Origin: Paenibacillus sp. FSL H8-0048
Lineage (GTDB): Bacteria > Bacillota > Bacilli > Paenibacillales > Paenibacillaceae
Direction of reading: 5' to 3'
Length of the DNA: 64,000 nucleotides
NCBI RefSeq assembly: GCF_038002825.1
Contig: NZ_JBBODF010000001.1
Span: forward strand, 992,001-1,056,000
The notes below the pieces were generated by a model, which did no database searches, had not been told where the DNA came from, and saw only the letters and a list, made by a program, of their open reading frames with translations. Shown piece after piece: positions 53,157-61,918 of this stretch (position 1 is its first letter; every line of letters begins with the position of its first letter). The translations under genes and the position numbers were made by a program.

Positions 53157-54497
53157 ATGAAATGGCTCAGCCTTCAAAAGATAAACAATAGTCCCCTCCG
53201 CCGCTCTCTCCTCCCGCTCGCCGCCTCCGCCTGCCTGCTTCTGGCAAGCGGCTGTGAGGGGAATGGAAATTCCGCACAGGTCAGCACCGGTACCGGCTCC
53301 GCCCCGGCAGCGGCGTCTGCCTCTCCGGCTGCTGCACAGACACCTGCGGCAACCGAAGCAGAAGCGACACCGTCACCTGAGGCTTCGGCCACTCCTGACC
53401 CCGTCTCCCGGAAGCTCGCCGGGATGACCCTGGAGGAGAAGATCGGGCAGATGCTGCTGGTCGGCGTCCAAGGCAAATCAGCAGGTGCTGAAGCGCGGAA
53501 GATGATTGCCGAAGACAAGGTGGGCGGAATCATTCTGTATTCGGGTAATGTCGGCAGCCTGAAGGAGCTGGTGCAGCTGACCAACGCCTTGAAGCAGAGC
53601 AATGCGGGGAATCCCGCGCCGCTGTTCATGAGTGTCGATCAGGAAGGCGGCAAGGTCAGCCGTCTTCCTGATGACTATGCCGCTTTCCCTTCGAACGCAG
53701 CTGTCGGCAGAGGAGACGATGCCGACGATGCCGGAAAGATGGGCGAGCTGCTCGGACGGGCGGTGAAATCCTCCGGCTTCAATATGGACTTCGCGCCGGT
53801 GCTCGATATCAACAGCAACCCGGATAATCCGGTAATTGGTGACCGTTCCTTCGGCCGCAGCGCAGAGCTTGTCACCCGGCTAGGCATTGCCGAGATGAAG
53901 GGGCTTGAGCACGCAGGCGTCATTCCCGTGGTCAAGCATTATCCAGGCCATGGCGATACCTCGGTGGATTCACATCTGGAGCTGCCTGTGATCAACAAGA
54001 CAGAGACCCAGCTGGCAGAACTGGAATGGCAGCCATTCCAGGCAGCGATCCGGGAGAAGGCCGATGCTGTAATGGTGGCCCATATTCTATATCCGAAGCT
54101 CGACCCGGACAAGCCAGCGTCGCTGTCTCAAGTGATTATCGGCCAGCAGCTGCGCGGACAGATGGGATACGAAGGAGTAGTCATTACGGATGACATGACC
54201 ATGGGTGCGATCATTAAGAATTACAGCCTCCCTGCTGCAGCAATAGAATCCGTATTGGCCGGCAGCGATATCCTGCTGGTCGCCCATGAATACAAGAACG
54301 AGCAAGCCGTGCGTGCCGCCCTGCTGGACAGTGTCAAGAACGGCAGCATCTCCGAAGCACGGATTGACGAGAGTGTCTATCGTATTCTGGCGCTGAAGGC
54401 CAAGTATCAGTTAACGGACGAAGCGGTGCCCTTGCCTGATCTTGCTGGCTTGAACAGTGACATCCAGGCTTGGCGCAAGCCGTTCATGCGAAAGTAA
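53157..54497 (+). CDS. GH3 beta-N-acetylhexosaminidase lipoprotein (NagZ-like)
   Basis: A 446-residue exported enzyme that removes N-acetylglucosamine from muropeptides during cell-wall recycling. A type II signal peptide ends at LLLASGC (Cys at about 33), followed by an Ala/Pro/Ser/Thr-rich linker (about 40-75) and the GH3 barrel (about 85-430). Diagnostic motifs are MSVDQEGGKVSRL, DFAPVLDINSNPDNPVIGDRSFG, the His-loop KHYPGHGDTSVDSHLELP (Lys260, His261) and ITDDMTMGAI with the nucleophile Asp. AAAGGAAG precedes the ATG. Transcribed alone, ending at a strong terminator. Confidence 0.93.
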   Translation: MKWLSLQKINNSPLRRSLLPLAASACLLLASGCEGNGNSAQVSTGTGSAPAAASASPAAAQTPAATEAEATPSPEASATPDPVSRKLAGMTLEEKIGQMLLVGVQGKSAGAEARKMIAEDKVGGIILYSGNVGSLKELVQLTNALKQSNAGNPAPLFMSVDQEGGKVSRLPDDYAAFPSNAAVGRGDDADDAGKMGELLGRAVKSSGFNMDFAPVLDINSNPDNPVIGDRSFGRSAELVTRLGIAEMKGLEHAGVIPVVKHYPGHGDTSVDSHLELPVINKTETQLAELEWQPFQAAIREKADAVMVAHILYPKLDPDKPASLSQVIIGQQLRGQMGYEGVVITDDMTMGAIIKNYSLPAAAIESVLAGSDILLVAHEYKNEQAVRAALLDSVKNGSISEARIDESVYRILALKAKYQLTDEAVPLPDLAGLNSDIQAWRKPFMRK

Positions 54498-54569
54498 AAA
54501 TACTCCAAGCTTTCAGCAATAAGTGGGGCCAGCCTGCTACTGTCCTCCACACAGGCTACAATCCGCAGA

Positions 54570-54609
54570 AAAGCCCCAGACCCGGAAATCACCCGGGCTT
54601 GGGGCTTTC
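54570..54609. terminator. Bidirectional terminator
   Basis: AAAGCCCCAGACCCGG pairs with CCCGGGCTTGGGGCTTT around a short loop. It ends the NagZ-like gene and probably also the export operon on the other strand. Confidence 0.8.
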
Positions 54610-54641
54610 AACTGCTTTCAACTGCTATCAACTGCTTCTAA

Positions 54642-55742
54642 CTATTGCAGAACCACGGTGTCTCCTGCCTTCAGTCCCGATAACACCTCAGTTTTATCAG
54701 TCGTTTCCATTCCGGTCTTGATCTCTTTGCGTTCGTACTGGCCGTTTCCTTTGTCCACCATCACGAAGGCCAGATCCCCTTCGCGGATGACGGCGATATT
54801 GGATACAACCACCGCCTTCTCTTTGCGCGAGGTCTCCACGTCTCCGCTCAGGCTAAGGCCGCCAATCAAATGCTCGTCCGGCTGCATGGAGATGACTACC
54901 TCAAATTGCGGAAGCTGGCCGGTTGTGTTCTGTCCGGTAGTCGTTGTGGCGAACTTGGCCACTCCGGTTACCTCTCCGTTCAGGACCAGATCTTTTACGG
55001 CGGTCATCTTCACCTTTACCTTCATACCCTTTTTGATGCGGAAGATGTCCTGCTCCCCGACCTGCGCAATGAACTCTACCTTGTTCGTGTCCACAATCTT
55101 ACCAATGTACTGATTGTCGGTGACGGTCTGCGGCCGCTCCGTGCTGCTGTCGAAGAGGAAGATCCCGTTCTCCGGTGCATGGTATACCGCAGTGTTCAGC
55201 TTCGCCTTCTTCTCCGCAAGCTCTTTGGCTTGAATCTCGGCATTCACCTGGTTCAGCTCATCGCTCAGACGGGCGGTTTCCTGGGCAGCCAAGGCTTTTA
55301 GCCGTTCTGCTTCTGTTCCGGCCGGGGCCGAGGAATCATCCTCCTGCTGGCTGACAAAAGCGTTCAGCTCCCCCTCCAGCTTCGCCTTACGGGCAGTCGC
55401 TTCCGCTGTAGCAATCTCATTACGGAGTGTGCTCTGATCCAGAGTGAAGAGCACCTGGCCCTTCTTCACCTGTGCCCCGTTCTCCACCTTCCAGGAAGTG
55501 ACCTTGGAAGCAAAGGGGGCATACACCAGCGTCTCCTGCTGGTATTGCGATCTGCCCTTGATCTGCACTGAGCTGGTCAACGTCTCTTCTGTTACCGGGA
55601 AGCTAATTACCTGCATCGGTTCAGGCGGGAGATCCGCAGTCTCATCAGCCTTGAAGAATTTGGTATATCCGAAATAACCCGCAGTTCCGATAATACCTAA
55701 GATTATAATCCATTTCAGGCTCTTCTTTAGAGTCCTCTTCAT
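54642..55742 (-). CDS. Membrane fusion/adaptor protein (HlyD/MacA-like)
   Basis: A 366-residue membrane-anchored adaptor. One membrane segment (about 9-28), then the biotinyl-lipoyl-like KVENGAQVKKGQVLFTLDQSTL region at about 83-105, a coiled-coil hairpin (about 106-180, rich in Ala/Glu/Lys), the second lipoyl half (HAPENGIFLFDS), and beta-barrel domains. It couples an ABC exporter to the outside, as MacA or YknX do. It is the last gene of the four-gene export operon, 27 bp after the permease stop. Confidence 0.9.
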   Translation of the reverse strand: MKRTLKKSLKWIIILGIIGTAGYFGYTKFFKADETADLPPEPMQVISFPVTEETLTSSVQIKGRSQYQQETLVYAPFASKVTSWKVENGAQVKKGQVLFTLDQSTLRNEIATAEATARKAKLEGELNAFVSQQEDDSSAPAGTEAERLKALAAQETARLSDELNQVNAEIQAKELAEKKAKLNTAVYHAPENGIFLFDSSTERPQTVTDNQYIGKIVDTNKVEFIAQVGEQDIFRIKKGMKVKVKMTAVKDLVLNGEVTGVAKFATTTTGQNTTGQLPQFEVVISMQPDEHLIGGLSLSGDVETSRKEKAVVVSNIAVIREGDLAFVMVDKGNGQYERKEIKTGMETTDKTEVLSGLKAGDTVVLQ

Positions 55743-55769
55743 CGTTTCGGCTTCCTTTCTAGCTTAGGG

Positions 55770-57158
55770 TTAGTCACGTTTAATAGCGGTTAATGCATCG
55801 GTTCTGGAGGCGCTGATCGCCGGATAGATCCCCGACAGCACACCGGTCATAATGGCAAAGGACATTCCGACCGGCAGATTCATCACCGGAATGAAGAAAT
55901 TCATCCCCTCCCCTGCGCTGCCTACCAGCTTGTTAAGTGCCATGACAATTAAATAGGAGAAAGCGACACCCAGCATACCCCCGAGCAGTCCCAGAAGTGC
56001 GGCTTCGGTAATGAACATGTTGCGGATCTGCCCCATGTTAGCCCCGAGGACCTTCATAATACCAATCTGGCGCCGCCGCTGATGAGTGGACATGGTCATG
56101 GCCACTATGATCGAGATGGAGGCGATGATCAGAATGAATACCCCGATGCCGAGCGCCGCCATTTTGATCATATCAAATTGCTCCTTCAGCATCTCCTGCT
56201 GGTACAGATTATCTTGAGCGTTCAGGGTCAGCTTCTGAATCATCTGCTCCACCGGCTTGATGTTCGCCACATCGTCTACTTTGACCGTAACCGAGTTGTA
56301 GCTTCCTTCCGGCGGGAGACTGAGTGAACTGGAAGTAGAATTATCGAAGGTCAGCTCCTTGGCGAGCTGCTGGGCGGTCTCCGGCGACATATACATAATC
56401 TTGTCGTAAGAGGCCCGCTGATCATCCATTCCCTTGGGAAGCGCCAGAATGCCGCCGACCTGAAGCGGCGAGCTAAGCTTGATTGTCTGTGAAGTAGAAC
56501 TGTAATCCTGAGCCTGAATCTGGACTTGCTTACGGTACAACTCGGACGGTACTGTGGACAATTTCTCATACTGCTGATACAGCTCGGGGTTATACGGCCC
56601 GCTGCTCATCTGCTCGAACAGCTTCTCCCGGGTCTCCAGATCAATCAGGCCCAGGGTAGCCCCGTGATTAAGCACTACCGTTCCAACCTGGTCGTTCGCC
56701 CCGCCCTGTTTGAATTTGTGATCATAGGCTGTCAGCTTCTGGAGATCAGTCACCACAATCTTCACATCCGAGATCTTGTTGTCTACCGTTAGTATCTGGA
56801 GATATCCGGCCTCCTGAAAAGGCGAAGCCGCCTTCACATGGTTCAGTCCGCGGATAATCTCCAGCTTCTGGTCAGTCAGCTTGCCCTGATCAAGGTTCTC
56901 GGCCCCACCTCCCGATCCGCCGCCTGCGCTCTGGCCACCGTTGGACGGAATTCCTCCGCCAGGCGAGACCATAATCTCATCCATTTTGAAGTTGGCATTC
57001 ACCTGTTCAGTCACATAGACCTGTGCCGACTGGCCCACACTCAAGGCTACGATAATGGCTGCGCAGCCGATGGATATCCCGGTCATACACAGACCTGTAA
57101 CTACCTTTCGCCGTTTGACCTGTTCCCAGGCCATCCGTGAAATGTCTCTGATCTTCAC
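55770..57158 (-). CDS. ABC transporter permease (MacB-like)
   Basis: A 462-residue MacB/FtsX-type permease. A first membrane helix (about 20-40), an extracellular domain of about 290 residues (with a Gly/Ser-rich loop GGGIPSNGGQSAGGGSGGGA at about 70-90), then three helices (about 330-450). It starts at GTG 57158, overlapping the ATPase stop by 4 bp, with GGAGGG ahead. With its ATPase and adaptor it should export or flip a substrate at the membrane surface. Similar sets protect Bacillus from peptide toxins. Confidence 0.9.
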   Translation of the reverse strand: MKIRDISRMAWEQVKRRKVVTGLCMTGISIGCAAIIVALSVGQSAQVYVTEQVNANFKMDEIMVSPGGGIPSNGGQSAGGGSGGGAENLDQGKLTDQKLEIIRGLNHVKAASPFQEAGYLQILTVDNKISDVKIVVTDLQKLTAYDHKFKQGGANDQVGTVVLNHGATLGLIDLETREKLFEQMSSGPYNPELYQQYEKLSTVPSELYRKQVQIQAQDYSSTSQTIKLSSPLQVGGILALPKGMDDQRASYDKIMYMSPETAQQLAKELTFDNSTSSSLSLPPEGSYNSVTVKVDDVANIKPVEQMIQKLTLNAQDNLYQQEMLKEQFDMIKMAALGIGVFILIIASISIIVAMTMSTHQRRRQIGIMKVLGANMGQIRNMFITEAALLGLLGGMLGVAFSYLIVMALNKLVGSAGEGMNFFIPVMNLPVGMSFAIMTGVLSGIYPAISASRTDALTAIKRD

Positions 57159-58081
57159 GGTTTCCCTCCCTCTGGAGGATCAGCTTCCGCAGCGGTCTGG
57201 TGTTCAGGTTCCTCAGCCGGCGGATCTCCATCCGCTGCTGCTGTCTGCGGCTCTACAGCTTCCTGTTCAGCTCCTGCAGCTAATTGTTCTTCGACCTCTA
57301 CCATGGTCTGCGGTTCAGCTTCCTCAGCAATTTGCTCTTCCATCTGTACTTCTGTCTGCAGCTCAAGCTGCGGTTCGGTCTGCGGCTCTGTTACTGAGTG
57401 CGGTTCTGTCTGCGATTCAGTGACCAGGAAGCCGTCCTTCAGCGTGAAAATCCGCTGCATTTGTTCAGCCACCTTATATTCATGCGTAACGACAATAAAT
57501 GTCGTCTTCATCGTACGGTTCAGGTTCAGCAGAATGCCGATAATCTCTTCCTCAGTCTTGGAATCCAGATTTCCTGTAGGTTCATCTGCGAAGATGACCG
57601 ACGGCTCTGTGATCAGTGACCGGGCGATACTGACACGCTGCTGCTGTCCCCCGGAGAGCTGCGAGGGGAAGAGATCCGCCTTGTCAGGAATCCCTACCTG
57701 TTCCAGCAACGCAAGCGCCTTGGCCTTACGGGCCCTGGGAGAGACTGACTGGAAGACGAGCGGCAGCTCCACGTTCTCGCGGACCGTCAGGCTGGTAATC
57801 AGCTCATACGCCTGAAAGATAAATCCGATGTTCTTGCGGCGGAACTCGGCAAGCTTATTCTCGCCCATCTTCACAATGTCCTGATCAGCAATGTAGATAT
57901 GACCTTCGGTGGGCTTCATCAAGCCGGCCATCAGGTTGAGTAGCGTTGACTTACCGGAGCCTGAACTGCCCAGCAGGGCAACCATTTCTCCCTTTTTGAC
58001 GGCGAAATTGATTTTATGAAGAACGGAGGTCCATTCATTACCGCTTTTGTACGAATGCGTAATATCTTCAACACGCAACAT
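57155..58081 (-). CDS. ABC transporter ATPase with long acidic C-terminal tail
   Basis: A 308-residue protein. The first ~225 residues are a normal MacB-type ATPase: Walker A GSSGSGKST, Q-loop FIFQAYELI, signature LSGGQQQRVSIARS, Walker B VIFADEPTGNLD and VTHEYKV. The last ~80 residues are a low-complexity Glu/Pro/Gln/Thr tail with repeated EPQTE and AEPQT motifs, absent from most homologues. The tail is probably disordered; its role is unknown. AAGGAGC precedes the ATG. Second gene of the export operon. Confidence 0.9.
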   Translation of the reverse strand: MLRVEDITHSYKSGNEWTSVLHKINFAVKKGEMVALLGSSGSGKSTLLNLMAGLMKPTEGHIYIADQDIVKMGENKLAEFRRKNIGFIFQAYELITSLTVRENVELPLVFQSVSPRARKAKALALLEQVGIPDKADLFPSQLSGGQQQRVSIARSLITEPSVIFADEPTGNLDSKTEEEIIGILLNLNRTMKTTFIVVTHEYKVAEQMQRIFTLKDGFLVTESQTEPHSVTEPQTEPQLELQTEVQMEEQIAEEAEPQTMVEVEEQLAAGAEQEAVEPQTAAADGDPPAEEPEHQTAAEADPPEGGKP

Positions 58082-58128
58082 GGAAGCTGCTCCTTTTTTG
58101 GCGGTATATTTAGTTGAGCGGATGACGG

Positions 58129-60756
58129 TTATTCCTGTGTCTTGTTCGGAACCACGTTAGTGACTATAAAGGACTGGCTGCCCAGCATCAGACGTTCACC
58201 CTGGAATTCATCATAGAAAGCTAACTTATAAGCGCCGCCGTCCATCGTCTTGTACAAGGGTCTGCTGAGGGAGAAGGAATACTGGTTGTTCGTCCCTTCG
58301 ATCAGGTCTGTGCCCAGTGTAAGAACCTTCTCGGTAGCGATGCCTAACGGATCGGTAATCTGCAGAATCAGCTTATGCTCCAGAACCCCTGCATCGTAGA
58401 TATTATCCTTCCTCAGGCTGTAATTCATTGTAATATCTATAGTGTCTGATGATTTCATCCGCTTGCCTTCAGAGGTCAGAACAGAAATCGTATAAGGATA
58501 TAATACCGTGGATTCCAGTGTATTCTTCGGTACATTCGCCTGCGGATTCAGCTGAAGCGCAGCCACATTGACGAATCCGGTAGCTTCTTCCTTGGCCTCA
58601 ATCAGCTTGCCTTCTTTGATACCGGCACCCAGGTAGAGCGAGACATCCGCGAGGTCCGTAGCCTTAGGCACCTTAGCCCATAAGACCACGAGCTGCTTGG
58701 CGCCCGGAGACGCGCTGTTCTCCGACTGGCTGGTGCCTGCCTCGAAATACTGTCCGTCCTTGGTCTTAAAGTAAGCCTGGAGACGGGCCATTTTGCTCTG
58801 TCTTTTCTCTTCACTGCTCAAATAGAGCTCTGTGTATACCAGATTGTGGCTTTCTCCCTGGTAGACCGTTGTCCGGTTCTCCTGTACGCTGGCCGTTTTG
58901 CCTTTGCCGCTAATGGTGTAGCTCTTGCCCTGCTCGATGGTCGGAATACTGTTAATCGAGTTGCTGACACTGACATCCAGGAACGCAGCGGTCTCTGAAT
59001 TCTGTGTGCCGTTCAGGACAATCCGCATATCCTGGAACTCTGACGTATAGGCGATTTTGCCAAGTACATACAGCTCTGCCGACTTCCCTGGCGCAAGGAC
59101 AGAAGTATCCTTATTGTCCATATACAGCTCTGTAGTCACGGGCAGGCTTTCTTTATCCAGCTTAATGGTTCCCTTCAGCTCAGGCAGCGTAAGAGATACG
59201 TTCTGGGTATTGGTGATTCTCAGTCTGGCAGCCAGCATATCATCATCTCTCCAAGGATAACGCTGCAGAGACTCTATACTGTACGAGAAGGAGCCGTATG
59301 AATTCGTGGTCATATACTCCTGGCCAGTCGTGACTTCCGTACGCAGTGCATATGGAATGACAAAGTAGGCTACCGGAAAAATCATTTTGGCAGTCGGTGT
59401 TGCAGGAGCCGCAGCGGATGGAGTCCCAGTATTACCGGTATTACCGGTATTACCGGTATTTCCGGTTGACTCGCCGGTCCCGTTTGATTCAGGTACATTA
59501 ATGCTCTCAGCACCTACCGACTCTATCATCATAAGCTGCAACCCGGATTGATCGACTTCAAGCGGCACCTTGACCGTAAGCGGTACAATTTTGGTCTCTA
59601 GCGGCTTGAGGGTTACTCCGCTTACACCTTTGGAGCTCACCGGAAAGACCTTGCCCTTGACCGATTTGACCGCCAGGTCGTAGCTAGGCAGGGTTACCGC
59701 CCTGTTGCCGGTATTCTTAAGCTGCATCTGGAACGTCCATACCGCATCTGCATCCTGTGCGTACACATTGGCATTGCGGAGCAGCGTGTCTACTGTGTTG
59801 TTATTGACTACAATCTTTTTGACTACCCCGCTGCCGACAACCAGATTAGGCGAGCTTGCTGCAGGCAGCTTATAAGAGGACTTGGCCAGCTCCAGCTTCG
59901 CGGTCTCATCCTTCTTCGTGAATTGCAGCTTCATATTATCTGTTTTGAGATAGGCCGGGATTTCGGTAATGTAATAAATGCTCCGCTTCTCCTGCGGCTG
60001 AATTTTGTAATCCGCCTGTGTGCCGCTCAGCGCCAGCTCGAAGGAAGTGCCGCTGGCAGATACCAGATACGCCGAATAACCCGGATCACTGAGGACCTTA
60101 TTGCCCTTGTTGGTTAGACTGACTCCTACTTTGGCATAGACCTTTCCGCTGTATTTATAGAGCTGGAGAGAGTCTGCACTGGCTGCGACGGGAATGTCGT
60201 TCATGACTGTACCTAGGCTTGTTCCAACTGCAGCCGTAGTTGAATAATTAGCGGGCACTCCAAAAGATCCCGCCTGCTTCAGATACCCTTTCGTCTTGGC
60301 ATCCCAGACCAGCATCGAGATTTTAATCCCCTGCAAAGAGGACGTTTGTCCCACATTTACATAATAGGTCACGCTAAGGCTTTCTTTGGCACCGACTTTC
60401 TTCTTCAGGGCATCCGCACCTAAGGGATTACCCGGAAGCACTGAACCTCCCGGAGTGACCACACGTGAGAAATAGTGCATTAAGCTGGCGCTTGAATTGC
60501 CTGAATTCGTATATTTAAGTGTGTATGACAAAATGCTCCCGCCAGGCTGGCTCCATATGTTGATATTCTCCAGTACTGCGGTCACTCCGGCACCCATGGG
60601 AACGGAATTGAACTTGAATGCCGCCGGAGCGGATACTGCGGGGGGCTTCGCCGCCGGGGCTGCATGTGCAGCAGGCGCAGTGATACTTCCAGCCACCTGG
60701 CCGGCAACGAGTGAACTCACCAGCAATGCAGCATATGTAACTCTATACTTTCTCAT
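58129..60756 (-). CDS. Large secreted beta-rich protein of unknown function
   Basis: An 875-residue exported protein (signal peptide to about 32). It is built of repeated beta-sandwich-like segments with recurring LKNTGN, LTNKGN and ITNTQN motifs (for example TLKYTNSGNSSASL, VSLTNKGNKVLS, QLKNTGNRAVTLP, RITNTQNVSLTLP). These look like successive Ig/CARDB-type domains. A short NTG repeat (about 433-443) separates two halves. No enzymatic motif is seen. It is the first gene of the operon with an ABC exporter and adaptor, so it may be a surface-exposed partner of that transporter. GGAGGG precedes the ATG. Confidence 0.7.
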   Translation of the reverse strand: MRKYRVTYAALLVSSLVAGQVAGSITAPAAHAAPAAKPPAVSAPAAFKFNSVPMGAGVTAVLENINIWSQPGGSILSYTLKYTNSGNSSASLMHYFSRVVTPGGSVLPGNPLGADALKKKVGAKESLSVTYYVNVGQTSSLQGIKISMLVWDAKTKGYLKQAGSFGVPANYSTTAAVGTSLGTVMNDIPVAASADSLQLYKYSGKVYAKVGVSLTNKGNKVLSDPGYSAYLVSASGTSFELALSGTQADYKIQPQEKRSIYYITEIPAYLKTDNMKLQFTKKDETAKLELAKSSYKLPAASSPNLVVGSGVVKKIVVNNNTVDTLLRNANVYAQDADAVWTFQMQLKNTGNRAVTLPSYDLAVKSVKGKVFPVSSKGVSGVTLKPLETKIVPLTVKVPLEVDQSGLQLMMIESVGAESINVPESNGTGESTGNTGNTGNTGNTGTPSAAAPATPTAKMIFPVAYFVIPYALRTEVTTGQEYMTTNSYGSFSYSIESLQRYPWRDDDMLAARLRITNTQNVSLTLPELKGTIKLDKESLPVTTELYMDNKDTSVLAPGKSAELYVLGKIAYTSEFQDMRIVLNGTQNSETAAFLDVSVSNSINSIPTIEQGKSYTISGKGKTASVQENRTTVYQGESHNLVYTELYLSSEEKRQSKMARLQAYFKTKDGQYFEAGTSQSENSASPGAKQLVVLWAKVPKATDLADVSLYLGAGIKEGKLIEAKEEATGFVNVAALQLNPQANVPKNTLESTVLYPYTISVLTSEGKRMKSSDTIDITMNYSLRKDNIYDAGVLEHKLILQITDPLGIATEKVLTLGTDLIEGTNNQYSFSLSRPLYKTMDGGAYKLAFYDEFQGERLMLGSQSFIVTNVVPNKTQE

Positions 60757-60940
60757 TTATTTCCCTCCAGATGTATTTACTAGCAATAGTATAGTTGCTC
60801 AGCGCGTGGAATTTGTATCCACTTTGTAACCCTTTGTTTCCATTTGTAACCTTCTCTTACTCAACCAAGGCTGCCACGGTGTGAAAACTGCCATAAATGT
60901 AACAAACTTTCTTGATACTTGGTCCTAAAAAAGCTTGATT

Positions 60941-61774
60941 CTATGAGTTGAAGGAACGTCTGTATTGGTTCGGCGGCATCCCTTCGAGCTGTCTGAACAC
61001 CTTGATGAAATAACTGGATTGTTGAAAACCGCTCTGCAGCGCAATTTGCGCAACGGACAGCTTGGTGGAAGCCAGCAGCAGCTTGGCCCGGGCCATCCGG
61101 CAATCGCTTAAATACCGGTTCGGCGTCTTGCCCATAATGCTGCGGAACAGACGGAGAAAATGGTAGCTGCTGTAACCGGCAAGGCTGGCCATGGACTCCA
61201 GCGTCCAGGACCGCTCACACTCACTGTAGATTCTGTCGGCGGTAAGCCGGATGGAATGCCGGATCTCCAGCGGAACGGAGCCGTGGAGCGGCTCGGAGTT
61301 CTGCATCAGCGTAACCAGAATCTCATAGAGCAGTGTAGAGAGGCGCGGTTCACTCCGGGTCTCATAGCCTGCGCTGAGCCGGTACATTTCCTCGAAGAGC
61401 GCTTCATAGCCGGTGACGGGATCGAAGGTGAAGAAGTAGCCGCGTGTCTGATCCGCCTCCTCCAGCATAGTCAGAGGCATCGCCGTGGTGAAGTGCATCC
61501 AGCGCACATCCCAGGCGTCTCCGGGATCAGAACCATACTGCTGATAAGCTCCCCTGGGGAAAAGAAACCCGCTGCCCCGCCTCATGGATATCCGCTCCCC
61601 TCCCTGAAATACGTACCCTTCTCCGCCGAAAACCATGTGGAGATTGTAGCTGTTCAGGAACCCCTCGCTTCTGCGCTCTGCATGCTCCGGGAAGTCGCTG
61701 TAATGCCCCAGCATCTCCGGATAACATACATAGTGGGCATAAGCGGGCTGCGGCAGAACCCAGTGCTTTCTCAT
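60941..61774 (-). CDS. AraC family transcriptional regulator
   Basis: A 277-residue regulator with an N-terminal cupin ligand domain (about 25-130, HMVFGGEGYVFQGGERI) and the AraC DNA-binding domain (about 170-275: WTLESMASLAGYSSYHFLRLFRS and LSVAQIALQSGFQQSSYFIKVFRQ). AGGAGGAG precedes the ATG. Divergent from the GH42 beta-galactosidase, so galactoside-responsive control of that gene is likely, by inference. Confidence 0.9.
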   Translation of the reverse strand: MRKHWVLPQPAYAHYVCYPEMLGHYSDFPEHAERRSEGFLNSYNLHMVFGGEGYVFQGGERISMRRGSGFLFPRGAYQQYGSDPGDAWDVRWMHFTTAMPLTMLEEADQTRGYFFTFDPVTGYEALFEEMYRLSAGYETRSEPRLSTLLYEILVTLMQNSEPLHGSVPLEIRHSIRLTADRIYSECERSWTLESMASLAGYSSYHFLRLFRSIMGKTPNRYLSDCRMARAKLLLASTKLSVAQIALQSGFQQSSYFIKVFRQLEGMPPNQYRRSFNS

Positions 61775-61918
61775 GTGAATCTCCTCCTGTCCTGCGCTGA
61801 CTCAAGCACGCAATATAATCATATAATAGCAATATTCTGTTATATAAGTGGATACACTGCTGATAATACAATAGATTGGTAGCTTAAATAAAGCATATTT
61901 TTACACTTGGAGGTTATG

